A stretch of DNA of 64,000 bases from Blattamonas nauphoetae. Taxonomy: Eukaryota > Preaxostyla > Oxymonadida. The stretch is taken from assembly GCA_033064195.1 (NCBI GenBank), contig JARBJD010000121.1, positions 62,001-126,000 of the forward strand. The letters run 5' to 3'. This document shows positions 18,950 to 32,800 of the stretch, one piece after another. Positions within the stretch are counted from its first letter, which is position 1. Every line of letters begins with the position of its first letter. The notes under the pieces are model-generated. The model had not been told where the DNA came from and did not search any database. It was given only the letters and a program-made list of their open reading frames with translations. The translations under genes and the position numbers were made by a program.

Positions 18950-21900
18950 ATGGAAGGGTACGCTCTCTTCTTCAAGGGAATTGAGCGACTTCCCGAGCCG
19001 AAAGCCTTCGTTTGCCAATGTTTTCATTCACATTTTCTCTCATGGTACCAGTCCGAAGACCTACCAGACTGCACATGCTACTATCGTGTTTTTACGTCGT
19101 TCTATTCGACTGTCACAAAAGAATGGCTGGCAGAGACGTATGAAGGACCTCTCCATCTTCGTGAGGAGATTCAGCCAGGAGATTATTCAGCAAAATGCAA
19201 TGATTTTGTGTTCTTCATCACCGAAAATGACAAAGAATCGATTCTTGTCTTTGAGATCGTCTTTACAGGTTTAATTCTTCATTATGACAGTTTCTTCATT
19301 GATTTTAGCTGTGGATAAATTCGGCAGAATCATTAGAGAGCTGTCACTCGGATGGTCTTTTCTGGATCTGATGGCACTCACTGTGGATGTTCCTGATGTG
19401 AATGAACTCGATAAAGGTGAAATAGACATCCCAACTATCACTCGGGAAATATCAAAGGGAACGCCAAGGATCTTTGTCGTTCTACCAGACTTTGTTGGGA
19501 ACATGGAACGAACCAACAACTATGAAGAGGCGCAACTTGAGCTAATTTTACTCAAACACGAAGAACTCCTCCACATTGAGACGTTAATCCCACATCATCA
19601 ATGTGTCGATGAACGAAATTCAAGTTATTCCATTGCTGGACTTTTCCCTGCTCAAATTCAGACAGCCATACTGTCATCATTCCAAAATGAAATAACAAAA
19701 TATTCACAACGATTTTCATCAGATCTTCCAGCTGAAGAACCACAAAAAAAGAAAGGGAAGAAGAAAGGGAAGGACAAAAAAAGGAACAATGAAAATGTGT
19801 TTAATGAAATGACTTCTGATCTCAACCGTCGTCGACTCGAACGATTTCTACAGATTGTGAACGAAGATGAAGACGAAAAGCGAGAGAGAAAGAAAACACA
19901 AAAGAAAAGCAAGAAGAAAAGAAAAAACAAGAAAAATTCAAAACAAACAGAAGAAAACCCCGAAGAGAACGATCAACCAGATGAATCACAGAACGAAGAA
20001 TCAGATAATGACAATCAATTATCCGACAGTGAAGAAGACCAGTCATCCTCAGCTCCAGAAGACTCAGACTCAAACGAGGATGAACAAGTCGAAGCACTCA
20101 ACGTCGAAAAAGAAACATACAAATGGCTTGATTCTTCTTTCTGGGAAGAGGTGGATTTTGAAATTATTCAGGGGAAGCCTGTTCCACGAGAGATGAAACA
20201 TGAGGAGGCGCGAGAACGCATTCTTCTCTTTACTAACAAACGAACTCTATCGGCAGGAGCTCCCCCGAGCAAACAGCCTCTCTTTCCTCTTGGGTATCGG
20301 ACAACACGTGGTGTGATCATCCGAAATATGTGGAAGTATGGAAATGCTCTTCTGCATCCGATACGTCAGGAACCGATGACTATGAACTTGAAAAACATAT
20401 ATATTCGTCTTCAGGATAGATTTGAAGAGGTTTTGAGGGCACAACTAAATTATATTCGCCGAAGGGAACAGATGACTGACGATGACCAAAAAACAGTCGA
20501 TGTGGTTCGACGGAAGCTCCTTGTGATCCCAACAAACGGTGTAAAGGCTATCTCAACCCACACTGAATATCCCCTCCTTCTTGATAAGCCCACCAACGTG
20601 ACAAAAGGTCATGGTAAGACCAAGAAGGTATTCCGCTACGAAGTCCTGCGAATGGAGAAGAAGCAGACAACAATTTCGATCCCAAATTGTTTTGCTCACC
20701 CAAACTTCTGTCTTGTGTTCATGGTAGTCTATGATGTTAAAGTTCCCATCTTCTACACAAACGAAGGACAGAAAAATTGGGACCCGAAGTATTTTCCCAA
20801 GTCAAAGAAGCCAGTGAAGCCACTTGGGATTATTCTCCCAGAAGAAACAGAAAAACAAGTTGTCATCGGATGGAATGACTTTTACCCGTTCAGATGTGCG
20901 ATCGAGCCCGTGAAAGAGGAAGAAGAAGAACTTGATGACAGCTTCTCTGACTCAGATTCCATGGATGAGGATGAAAAACGAAAATGGAAAGAACAGATCC
21001 AGCGAGATAACCTCGACAAGGCTAAACTAAAAGTTCGCAGTCGTGTCTTTCTGCGCATCCCAAAACTTGAGAAAACCGAAGATCTCTCGAAAGATGAGCC
21101 AAAAAAGAAAAAGGAGAAGAAAAAAAAGGACAAAAAGAAGAAAGGAGAAGATGAAGAGGAATCAAGCTCTGCTGAATCAGGCAAAACCAGCGAAAAATCC
21201 AAAAAGAAAGACAAAAAGACAGAAAAAGCAACAGAAATCCCCCTCCGAGCGAACGACCTCATCAATTGCCTCTATCAAGACATTACTGGGACCTGGACCT
21301 TCGATCCTCGTCGTGGTCCCTTTTCTGGTGTTCGTGGGGGGATCGACAAAAAGGATATGTCAGTTGACATCACCGAATTCCAACGAAATCAATTCGACCT
21401 CATCGAGGACGACGAAGCTAAAGAACGCAAAAGCAAAAAGAAGAAGAAACAACCACAAATTGCCCCCAAAATTCCTCGTCTCGAAGTGCTCTTCCCATTC
21501 GCTGTCCTTCATCCATACACACTCCCCGTTTATCTCGTCGGCCCATACAACACACCACTCGGCCGAAACACTGTGATTTCCGAGCCATTCGTTCGGATTA
21601 GGTTCAATCTGGTCATCGACAAGAACGAGGAGAGCTTAATCCCAATCTATTTACTCCCGCCGTGGCAAGAGAATGAAATCCGACGATACAGACATCGCCG
21701 GAGGAAGCCGAAATCGAAGAGGAAGAAGGAGAAGACTCAGGTCGAGGAGTTGGATGAAGAAGAGGAGCAGAAAGAGGAGTCGGAGAAAGAGCAGGATGTT
21801 CCAGAATTGAGAGTCAAGTGTCGTCTGAAGAACTTCACCATTCCCCAGCCACCCACAATTATTGTCCACCGACCGTCCCACATCGCCTCGTCGACTGTCT

Positions 21901-24900
21901 TCTCAACCGCGTCTTCTTATCAATTCTCTTTCGCTTTCGTCTCTTTCACTCCAATCGAACCGCTGGCGGATGAAACTTGGCAAGCCAATCAAAACGATAA
22001 AATCAAAAAAGAAAGATCGAAAGGAGGAGAAGAAGAAGAACAGGACGAAACACCACAAACTGAAGAAGTCGTTGAAGAAGGTCTGAGTGAGGAAGGGCGT
22101 TCGTACTATCTTCAACACCAATCTCGCAAAATCGCTTCATTCCTCCCGAAAACAGTCTCATTTTCTGTCCGATTCTTCAACGCTCAGTCAACAACGTCGC
22201 TTCCATCTCATATATCGATCATGGAATCGTCAGGAAATGAGGATGAGGATGAGGAGGGTGACCAACCGGCGAGACACGAAGATGGGATGATCAGAATCTC
22301 ACCAATCGGAGCGAATTCAGAAACCGATGCGACGACAATCGATGTCACGATCGATCCAAACACTGTCTTCTCTCTCCCTCCCGCCTTCCCTCCCATCTCC
22401 ACTCCGACCAACTCTGCCTTCACTTCTCCCTCACTCTCCTTCTCATCAACATTTGCTTCGTATCTCTCATCACATCATGTTCTCCAATTTGACATTTGGG
22501 ACGAAGAAAATACAAAACTGCCTGTCGCTGTTGCTTTCCTTCCACTGTGGAATGTTGGGGCAGGGATTGGCTTAGATGTCGACACAGCAAATCTCGTCGG
22601 CGAAGGAGGTTTGCTGCATTTTCTCTCAAAACCGTGCCCGTTGAGCTCTTTTCGCATTTTTTTGTTTTCTTCTGGTTCTCATTTTTGCTCATTTTGTTTT
22701 TCTTCTCCTCTCTCAGCTGGAGAGCGATCGCATGAGAATTTGAGGCAGAGCTCCAAAATGTCGTTCAATTTGGATGTCTTCCCCGCTTTCGTCCTCCTCA
22801 GCCACGAAGACGGAAAGCGCAGTGGGAGCGATTTTGGAGGCAGTGTCGGTTTGTTCCCAACTCTCTTCCCATCATTCCTCTTCCCCCACGTCTCAATCTC
22901 CACTGTTCTTCACATTTCATTGTCTCCCATCTTCTTCCTTCTTCTCTTCTCCAGCCCCTCCCGGTTCTCAACTCAGCTCGTTCTTCTATCCATACCATCC
23001 CTTCCAACACCCTCACCCAACCCCAATCGCCAAACTCAACGTCATCATCGACTTCCAACAACAATCCATCGTTTCTGGATCGATCGAAGAACAGCTGGAA
23101 GTGCCTCCATCACACCCAACTGCCGTCCAAACACGATCAGCTTCTGCGAGAATGGCCTCGCCGTCCAGACGAGAACAGTCACCAACGTTTGCTGCTCTTG
23201 ATTTTTGTATTTTTGCGCAGAATGCATCCATACCAGTCTCCTTCCAAGTTCACCCAAAGCGGGCGGAATTCTCTTTCTCCGAGTCGGATGATGACGACAA
23301 ATCTTGTTCATTCTTCACTTTCCACCGGACGGTATGGTCAACACTTCTTATCACCTTTTCACAATCACCTTTTTCTCCTCTCTCATCACATCTTCAAATC
23401 CTCCCTCATTATTGTTTCACTCTCCTCTCTTCCCTCTCTCATCACTTCTTCGCTCTCCTCTCCTTCTCCTCTCTCAGAAACGAAGACATCAAAACACCAG
23501 CTTCTCGATCTCTGATGAAGAAGAGTCTTCTCGAGAACATCGCCAAACAGACTGTCACCACCTCTTTCCCCATCTTCCCATCATTCGCCTCTCCAACCTA
23601 TTTCTCCGTCCCCTTCTCAAACAATTCCCCTTCTGCCCGAAGGATCGACATCCTGATCGACGATTCAGAGCGATTTGGAAAGGTCAGTCTCCCATCCACT
23701 TCCGCACTGAAGAAAGTTTTTGGAGTGAACAACGAATCAGATCTCGTTGAGTTGTTTGTGATCGTTGACCAGTCAGTCGGGAAACAGTACCGATCGATCT
23801 TGTCTGTCAACGAGAACGACTCTGAAAGCGGCGATGCTCAGAATGACGATGGAAGCCCCGTGTTCTTCCAGCCTCCTCGAGGAACTGTTGGAGCGATTCC
23901 GTCTCGCCCCATTCATTTTGTGCAACCGTATTCGATCCAATCCACTCTTTTCTCGGGAGCAGCAGGAAAAGGAAGAAGGAGCGATGCTGAAGTGAAAGAA
24001 TCATCATTTGAATACACCTATTCTCTCGAACTCCCTCCACATTCCACAACAAACATCCAATTTCTGTTTCACTCCTTCAACGCCGGTTTTGTCTCAACCA
24101 ACCCAATCGGACAATCCTCATCTTCATCCAAGTCGTATGCCGCCCCAACAACTTCAGATTCTCCGCCCATCATCGCTCGATCGATTCGAGTGTCACTCCG
24201 CGATTCTCTTTCGCATTCATCTCTCTCCTCGTTTAATGTTGTTGTCTGTCCATCAAGCTACTCGCCTGACCGAACTATTCATGTCTACAAGGCTGCTGGT
24301 GAAGAATGTTCTCTCTCCCTTCCCATCCCATCAACAAATTGTGTTGCTCTCTGCACTGACGATGCAAGACAGCTCTCCGACCAGCAGCGATTCGAAGAAC
24401 ACGACGACAACGAAGATGAGAACGCGCCGGCCCAAAATAAACCTCAAAAACCGCAAACCCAAAACAAAATTCAAAATGTTGTGAAAGAGGTCGTGATCTC
24501 CAACTCGTGTGGAGGTGTCATCTCGTCCGCTCTGATTCAGAGCCGTTCTGGATCGTCATTCTCGTTCGGTTTCGGTCGAAGTGGGAGTGTTCAAAGCGGA
24601 CAGTCGTATTCCAACCAACTTCAACTCCAACTCACACTCGACGATTCCTTCCTCTTTGCTGGATCATCGAATGCTATGAATGCGTCGTCCACTGCTGGAA
24701 GAACACAGACCATCAGCACTGATCTGTCCATGCTCACCGTCGGAACATCACAATCCACACGAAAACAAGTCCCATCCTTCGATTCTGACTCATATTCCGC
24801 TTTTGCCCCATTCAAAATATCTGTTGCGATGTACAACGATCGCCATTGTGTTTCGCTTTTTGAAATTTGGGACGTGATTGTCACAGTGCTTCCTCGAATC

Positions 24901-26297
24901 TCGCTCGGATCGACCCAAACATCGAGCATCACAAATCCAGCCACAAAACAGACAAAATCATGTCGTGTTGGGACTTCATTCCCGATCACGACTTGTCTGT
25001 CATATCCAGCGCCTGTCACAGCTTCTTCATTCTCCGGGCAAGCAATCACTTCACACAGACTTCATTTCTCTTCGCCTTCTCAATGGGACAGCAATTCACC
25101 AACCATCGCACTCTTCCCTCGCCTCTCCCAAATCCAGCATCCACCGTCAGACACGAAGACGAAAAGCACGATGCTTGTTCAGCCACTCGTTGTATCGGCG
25201 ATTGGAGCTGGGAATTCGGCGGTACAGACAGGAAGTGTCCTTGGATTGGGACAGGAAGGGAGAAAGAGACTCTGTATGACGTGTTCATCTCTCTCAACTC
25301 ATTCATCATTCTTATTCTCCACTCACTGTTTATCTCTCCTTCATCATCTTCGTTTCATCATCACTTCTCTCTTTATCTCTCCCTCATCTTTCTAACCATC
25401 CTCTTCTTCTCCTCAATCAGCCATCGCCCATCCGTGGTATGGAGGCACAACAGTTTTGAGTGTCTTCGACGAAACCACAAATTCTGTTCGTCGTCGTTGG
25501 ATCGTGACCACTCCTGGAGAAGAGAGCGTTCCGAAGGAACCCCAACCGTCTCAACCACAACAAGAAACACAGAGTATCCTCCATCTTCATCATCATCTCT
25601 CCTTTTTTCAGATCTGGTCAAGGAATCCAGAATTCTCGCCTGCTTCGGACCGAAGCTGACGATGAAATGCTCTCTGCATGCCGATTATGGGTGTCTCGGA
25701 ATGATTGTTTGCCCCTCTCTCCTTTTCACTCTCTTATGTCTTCTCTTTGATTGATTACTTCAGACCATCCCATTCTCAAATCCATTCGATGGAACGAAAG
25801 ACTTCTCCATCACAAGCACTCATCCCCATCTCTTATTCCCTCTCACTCCCTCCTTCACCCTCACCAACTTCTCCTCACTCCACATCCCATTATCCGTCGA
25901 ACCCCATTTCGAACTTCAACAAAACGTCCTCGTCGGCATTTCCGGACAGCTGGACAACTCCGATCCAGCCCCATCAACCCAACCTCCTCTCGCATCGCAA
26001 GCTCAACTCGTCCAAAATGCTCCGAATCGGTCTGTCTCCCTTTTTTTGCATCTGTCCCTCTTTTTCTTCAGTGCTGGTCAGACAAAGATGGAGTCCCACA
26101 TGATATTTGTCAGTATTGTCGCTTCTGGAGCCATTGACGATCAGTGCGAACAGTTCATTCAAATCTGTCTTACTTATCACAACGCATATTCACCTTACAT
26201 CCCCCCTCGTGTGAAAGGGGAGACAAAAGGTGAAGATGTGAGTTACAAAACCACTGGGATTTCTTTTCATGTCGATTGGGAAGCTCCACCGCATTGA
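18950..26297 (+). CDS. NPHP4: Nephrocystin-4 (NPHP4) homologue
   Basis: NPHP4 is a structural protein of the ciliary transition zone, so this supports a flagellated cell. Exons: 18950-19268; 19309-22608 (40-nt intron, phase 1); 22717-about 22848; 22955-about 23282 or 23331; 23478-25273; 25421-25573; 25612-25706; 25764-26029; 26072-26297. The donor near 23283/23332 is the one ambiguous joint. The N-terminal C2-like region contains ELSLGWSFLDLM. A second C2-like segment contains FDIWDEENTKLPVAVAFLPL, like the FDVWDGDSLLLIG motif of NPHP4. The mid-protein Ig-like repeats include TYFSVPFSNNSPSARRIDIL. The C-terminus (IPFSNPFDGTKDFSITSTHP, then MIFVSIVASGAIDDQCEQFI and ICLTYHN) matches the family's TNPYPxRRxF / LL / F / EEILIYINDHEDKNEEAF / VTY pattern. 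At about 2,200 residues it is longer than the human protein (about 1,430) because of Lys/Glu-rich insertions. Confidence 0.85.
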
Positions 26298-26424
26298 TTT
26301 TTTCTTTTTTCACTTCATTTATCACGCAGTTCATTTTTCTTTTCACAACTTTCAACAAATTGTTCAATTGGACGCCGGGTTCAATAGAGGGCGAGGAAGG
26401 GTCAAGTCAAGGGGGAAGATGAGA
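26298..26424. other. Spacer between the NPHP4 homologue and the MITE
   Basis: This T-rich 3' flank of the NPHP4-like gene presumably contains its polyadenylation signal. No feature is seen. Confidence 0.4.
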
Positions 26425-26428
26425 ACAT

Positions 26429-26849
26429 GTGAGAAAATTTTTGAAAACTTGGGACAGCAAGCCCCCGTACCACTTATAAAAAACTTTCGTCTGGTGGATA
26501 ATTAGTTGTGAATGAGCATCATTCGATGGTTGATGACTTGTTTTGGTGCCTCAAGAGGGAATACCTCACTTTTTTTCTCTTCTCATTTTCTCACTCTCTA
26601 GTCATTATATTAAGCGATCGGTGGCTTTATTCTGAATAAAAAGGAACAATATGTTGAAAGTTTCTAATAGAAATTAGTTTTGTCACCTAGATCTAATTTT
26701 CACCACTTTTTTTGATCTATGATCAATCAGAAAAAAATCACAGATTTATGCAGTCAGAGTCCTCCTCATTCACAAAGTTGTCAAAACAATTGAGATACTT
26801 CGTTTCTCCGAGCTGGGGTACGCTCCCAAGTTTTCAAAAATTTTCTCAC
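26429..26849. mobile_element. MITE, copy 1 (421 bp)
   Basis: The element is bounded by inverted repeats starting GTGAGAAAATTTTTGAAAAC. A 4-bp duplication ACAT flanks it (26425-26428 and 26850-26853). Just inside each TIR is a GTACC/GGTAC motif. It has no coding capacity. The interior shares blocks with the copy at 50636, notably ATTTATGCAGTCAGAGTCCT near the right end, ATTCGATGGTT on the left, and a TTTTCTCACTCT block. It lies about 44 bp downstream of the stop of the minus-strand SPRY gene and could contribute to that gene's 3' end. Confidence 0.85.
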
Positions 26850-26896
26850 ACATGGAGAAGCGAATGCTGAGAAGTGATTTCAGAGGTGAAAAAGAC

Positions 26897-29613
26897 TCAA
26901 AAATCCACCAACACCTCATCGGAGAAAGTCACAGCTGATGACTTCTCCACTTCTTTGAATGACTTCACTTCAAATCCATCGTTGGAGCCATAAAATGAAA
27001 CCTGTGGAAAGTGAAGAGGAAGAGAGAGAGACAGCGAGTTTGACAGAAGCAGGGATTCCTCGAGCGAACACTTTTGTTTGCACGGAGTTCACAAACAAGT
27101 GGCACGTGTGCTCAACCATGTCCACCTCCAGAACCACCTCGTCGTCTGTTGTGAACGAAACGAGACCCGATCCGTGAGATGTGTAGGACTGTCCTTTATG
27201 ACATGTGTGGAGACGCTGACTGAGAACAATGATGATCGAAGATGACACACTTGATTGAACAGAATGAGAGAGATGCTGAAATACGAAAATGAAAAATGAG
27301 AAGCTCATACTATTGGTCCAGCCAATATATTGTTGATCTGGGTAAGGTCCTTCAGTCGAATCAATGAAGCCAACTCCTGTTTTGATGAATGATGGATTGA
27401 AAGCACACCAAAATAATACCCAGAAGTGCGTTGAATGATCCGAAGAGTGCTGAGGACGATGAAAAAAGAGAAAGACAAACAGCTGCCAAATACCCTTCGG
27501 AACAAAACGGACAAGAAAGAGAACAATGAGGAGATGAAGGGTAGACCGAGCTGAGGGAATGGTCGAGTGTCACTGTCGAAAAGTTACCAGTGTAATTTGT
27601 GATTTTGAAAGTGTTTCCGGTTCGGGTGAATGTGGTCGAATTTGAGAAGACAGATTTGATCTCCGAAACCACAGTAAGGATTGGGCGTTGGTTCTGTCGG
27701 AGTTCTGCGATCAGTTGTTCCATCTCATCCTTCTCTCTCTTCGCCTGTTCTCGTTCCTTCTTCGCCTGCTCTCGCTCGTTCTGAAGCTGTCGCTCCATTT
27801 CCAGCATCTTCTTGTTCAGTTCTGCTTCGAACGACTTCCTCTGCTCTTCCATCTTCGAACTCATCATCTTCTGAACACTCTCAAAATCTGACCCTCGCAC
27901 TCCAATCACTCCTTCCCGACACCATCCGCCCATCACTCCAAACACTTCCGCAAACACAACTCCACACACACTCCCTGCCACTTCCTTCACCACAACTGAA
28001 CTCTCCCGCCTCGTCTCCACTGTCCCTGTCTCCTCTTCCTCTTTCTTCTCATCTTTCTTCTCTCTCCCACTTCCATCACTTCCTCCATCACTTCCAACAA
28101 TCCTTCGCTCGCTCTCTCCATCCCATCCTCGCAGCACTCCAATCAGTCCCGCTCGCACCACTCCAATCCCTCGAACGCATCGCCCCACAAAGTCTGTGGC
28201 GCCTGTGTCCTCTCTCTCCCACGACACACTCGACAGAGCCTCCGTCTCTTCGCTGCTCACCCACACTCCTCGACGACCCACTCCAACCCTCTCCTCTCTC
28301 CCCCTCTCTCTTCCGTCTTCACTGATTCGCAAGGGTTGTGCTGCTGATTGTGAGGTGTTCGCTGTTTGATGAAGTTGAGTGTTCTTCGTTGTCCCTTCCT
28401 GTTTCGCGGATCGTGGTGAGTCTCTCCCGTTCTCGTTGTTCCTCCTTTGTTCTCTTTCTGCGCGCACCACTGCCATCTTCAGCCCAATCCCAATCTCCCC
28501 CAGTGCCACCACCATCCCACACCGCACCATCGCATCTGGGTGAGTCCGAAGCGAAGACACCAGCCACTCCACAATCCCACTCTGAAGGAACACCTCCACT
28601 TCTGACTCACACGACAGGCGATGTGTGATCAGACTGGAAGAGCGAGAGATGACAGAGAATGAGGAGAGGAGGAAGAGCGAGAGATGACAGAGAATGAGGA
28701 GAGGAGGAACAGTGAGAATGGAAGGAGGAAGAAGAAAGGGAGAGACGAGGAAGAGACAAACCCAATCGTCGAAATCGCTGGTTCTGAGATTCTCGCGTTT
28801 GTGTCCTGAAACGCAGGAAATGGAGAAGAGATGAAGGAATGGGAGGATGCACACTTGAGAGAGGGCCAGAAGCGAAGGAAAATGCTTCGAAAGTGATCCG
28901 ACTTCATTCTTCGAAATCACTGCAAGAATCGTCTCAAACAACACTTGGAATCCCACCTGCAATCAAAACAAACACAATACGAAGGAAGAAGGAGAATGCA
29001 AAAATGATAAGGACGAGAGAAAGGACGGATCAAAGAATTCGGAATTGCAGAGAATGGAAGCAAGATAAATCAAGAATGTGAATCATACCCGCAATTCTGC
29101 TCCGAGACTAAGACTCAATTGATTTCCCAAAATCGGAAGGATTCTCCCTTCCATCAATATTTCCGCAATTCCTTTCTTGTTTCCTGAGTCTGAAATTGAA
29201 ACAGGCAATCATCAACCACATTCAAGGGAACAAACAGAAGGCAAAAAAGGAAGGTTTTTCGTCCATGTCACCTCAAAAAGTGTCTCATCAAAACAAAAAG
29301 TACACAAGAAAACGCTCCCTCGAACCAAGAAAATACAAACCGTCCAGACACAGATTCACAAGTTCTTTCGATATTCCAATTCGAATCTCGTCTGATTCTG
29401 TTTCCAGCTTTCCCACTTTCTCAAACAATTCTTTTTTCTCGTCTGAACTTGGCTGTACAAAAATGGATGAACAATAACATGGGATAGAGCAACAAGGCAT
29501 ACATCTCCAGTTGAACCAGCTGGTATGACAGTGGTTAACGAATTGTCTGGATTTGATAACATTCCGATGAACTTGGAGGCCTCAGGTTGTTTGTTTTGGG
29601 TGAGATCACTCAT
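26897..29613 (-). CDS. ARM-like/coiled-coil protein with C-terminal SPRY (B30.2-like) domain
   Basis: This is a multi-exon gene. Exon 1 starts at ATG 29613 (MSDLTQNKQPEASKFIGML) and ends before a GTATGCC donor at about 29505. Exon 2 contains EKVGKLETESDEIRIGISKE. A short exon near 29185-29090 contains IAEILMEGRILPILGNQLSL. The next blocks contain FETILAVISKNEVGSLSKHF and GIVEWLVSSLRTHPDAMVRC, which look like ARM-type helices. A long exon (about 28620-27560) is Arg/Glu-rich with a coiled coil (NKKMLEMERQLQNEREQAKK). A SPRY-type domain follows: GVGFIDSTEGPYPDQQYIGW, then VVLEVDMVEHTCHLFVN and GIPASVKLAVSFYGSND. A ~28-nt intron before VSFYGSND gives a clean C-terminus with TGA at 26897-26899. 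The SPRY part probably mediates protein binding. The partner is unknown. Several inner splice sites are inferred. Confidence 0.72.
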
Positions 29614-29877
29614 TCACAAAGAACCGTTTGTCACTTCAATTTTGGCTTCATTTGGTTGAAAAAAATCTCTTGTCATTCATTCTTTTCACATTATTCTATC
29701 CGTCGACAATTCTTTGAATGAGTTAAAGATCAAAGCCATTACTTGATTTTCCACAACTCACTCGTTTCACCTTCATCACACTAGTCCTTCACCGGTACTA
29801 TCACTATTTTTTCTATCATACACTCGTCGTTCACATCCTCTTGACTCTTATTTCTCATCTCAAAGTCTTCTTTCTCG
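29614..29877. other. Divergent intergenic region
   Basis: This 264-bp AT-rich gap lies between the starts of the SPRY gene (-) and the giant surface pseudokinase gene (+). It must hold both promoters. No specific element is recognisable. Confidence 0.45.
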
Positions 29878-32800
29878 ATGTTCAACGTCCTCTTGGTTTT
29901 CGTGTTCGTCCCTCTTTCACATCCTGTTTTAACGGCACACTATCCTGTCCAATCTCGAACTTTACCTTATTCAGTAGACCTTGAAATCTTTTTCGAGGAA
30001 CACACTTCAGATCTCAACAACATCAAACGCGCACCAGCATCTCCAATAACTCTGTCAAAAGGCCAATATCGCGCATCAAGGCTTCCGATTGAGTCAGAGA
30101 CCATTCACCTTTGTGGATCATATGACAAGATGAATCAAAACAGGACAGCTTTGGCACTCACAAGAATCCAACCAAAATTGGACTCGAACATGGGGGAAAC
30201 TGAAAAAAATGCTGGATCGTTCCTATTTTCTGTTCGGAACTCAACATTAACATTGAAATATCTTCATTTCGTGGTTCAGGAACCTGGTGATTCGATTGCC
30301 ATTGTGAGTGATTCTAAGATCCGTGTGGAAAACTCTCAAATTACGTCGAATCTTAACATGAGCCCTCTCTGTGTCATTCCCAGCTCGTTTAGTCCAACAT
30401 CAGTTCACATCATCTCATGCAAGCATCTCTCATGTGATTCTCATCATCTTCTCCCTTTTGTCCAACTCACGGGAACTCGAACTGAATCAGGAGCTGATTT
30501 TGACCTTGGAGAATCACCAAACGCATTCAACCCAGATACATCCCTCGACTTATCGATATGTGGAATTGGCCTTTCTTTTGAGAATCAAGAACTTATTTTG
30601 GGTACTGGCCCTCTTTTATCGTCAAACCGAAATGCAAATATTGTCTCCCTCGAATCAAGTTGTATGAGGAACACAACCAGCACGAAACGAACCTTATCAA
30701 AAAGTGGGATTGCGCAGAATCAACGAGTCGTCACTTGCTCCATCTTGGAAAGCACCAACCATCTTTATGGAACACTGATACACGACATGAACGAAGGGGG
30801 AAGCCTTCTGTGCTCGAATTCATCATTTCTCTCCTGCCAGACAACCCTCACTCCCGTCGCTGGTCCTCCCACTTTCACTCTCCAACACAGAACCACTCAA
30901 ACCATACTCGCTGCCTCAGCGACAAACCAAACGTTCTCTCGCTGCACATTCCTCTCCTGCACATCATCATCCGCCCATGGAGGAGCGATCAGATCAGTCA
31001 GCATCAACACGTCTCTCTCTGTGGTGGACTCCTCGTTCCTCAATTGTTCTCTTCCCACCCATTGTGGAGGATCTATCTATTATTCTCCTACCGCAGCATC
31101 GAACTCCTTCTCATGTTCCGGCTCCTCATTTGTTAATGGCTCCTCGCGAGCAGGAGGAGCTCTTTATCCTTATGTATGTTACTCAATAACACTCTCCGCA
31201 TGCTTCTTTCATGGCTTGACAAGTAGTGGCTGGGGTGGGGCCATTGATACATCCAATGCTCCAGGTCCTCTCCTCGTGTCTTCGTGTGTGTATTCGAGTT
31301 GTTCGTCAACTAACGGCGGTGGACATCATATCAACAATGTCAGTTCATTCAAGTTTGATTCTTGTCAGTTTCGGGGAAACACTGCTCCAACAAATCAAGG
31401 AAACGACATCCAAGTATTGACTAACCCTATCTCACACATGACATCGGCATATTTCGTCCAATGTGATTCAACATCAACAAAACCGAACATTTTACACAAC
31501 TGGACCAGTACAACATACAGTACACTCGTCCCCTCTCCCGCAACCACATCTGCACTCAAGTCAATCGGACTCGTCGAAAAGAATGGGAAGTACATCCTAC
31601 AAGCAGTGACATCTTCGGCAGTTGCTGGGACAATGCTAGTTTTAGTGAGCAACGAGGGTGGGTACACAAAACCACTGTCATCTTCCCCGCCTGAGATCAC
31701 CCGCCTTGTCTCATTCTCGTTCTCCTCTTCGACCACAGCCTCGACTGAAGTTTCAATTGGTGAATACGAAACGCTTCAATACAACTCGACATATTCTGTT
31801 TTGACAGCGTCGATCAAGAACGTTGCCCTCACGTTACCGTCTGGTTTATCGTTCATTACCCCGAATCCTCCTCGAATCATTGAAGCAACTTGTGGAGTTG
31901 GATCAGGAACCATCCATGGATTGATAAAGTTATCTGGATTGATGATTAACCAAGGAGAATACATTGTGAAAGTCAAGGGAATCACAGATTTTTCTTTCGA
32001 AGTGTCATTTCTAACGACAACAATGAGACAAGAATCATCAGAAGCAGGAGTATTGTTGTTTGGAAAAGGAAGCAAGCTGACATTCAACACGCAATACTGG
32101 ATTGAGAGTGTGACTGGAAAGGATGATGGAAATGAAGTGATTTTAGATCCACCAACAATCAGTTTCACAACTCCAGCCGGACAACCTCGTCTCGCCAGCG
32201 TCGGAGAGGTCACATTCTCCGATATGACAAAGAAAACGATCAAGATTCCTCTGACTGGCTCCCAACTCACAGCCTCTCCTTTCACTCTGACCCTGACACC
32301 CACAACATCCAGTTCCATCAAAACACTGATCGTGTCATTCACAGGAGGAACAACAGGAACAGCCGAGGCAGTTGTGTATGAACACAGCGGGAAAACAATC
32401 CTACTTGTTTTCGGAGAGACATACACGATCACCAAAGTGACAGACAAAGACTCAAATGAGATCTTTCTCGCACCAGATTTGACTGTGATTGTTCCTACTG
32501 AACCCACTCGCCTCTGTTCAGCAAGTTCTGAAGAAAATAGGATCAACGAGATCACCGTGAAGCTTTCGGGAAAGGTGTTCAAGAATGCCAAGAGCTACAC
32601 TGTGGTTCTTTCAGGAACATCGACTGAAGCTGGATCAAGCGAGACGCATGAAGCGACTCTAACTGTAACCGGCAGCACCTCTGCTGTCGAAATCACTTCG
32701 GTGCAAGTTTTATATCCGTCAATCGCGTCAAATACAAACCAACTTCGATATGAAATGAACTATTCAGTGAAATCGATGACCGATTCAGTCGTTGAAGCGA

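Noticed and set aside
31776-32591. Minus-strand frame of 271 residues over the Ig-like repeats
   Set aside because: It lies opposite a strongly supported coding region and recurs at 33435-33869 only because the sense repeat is duplicated.
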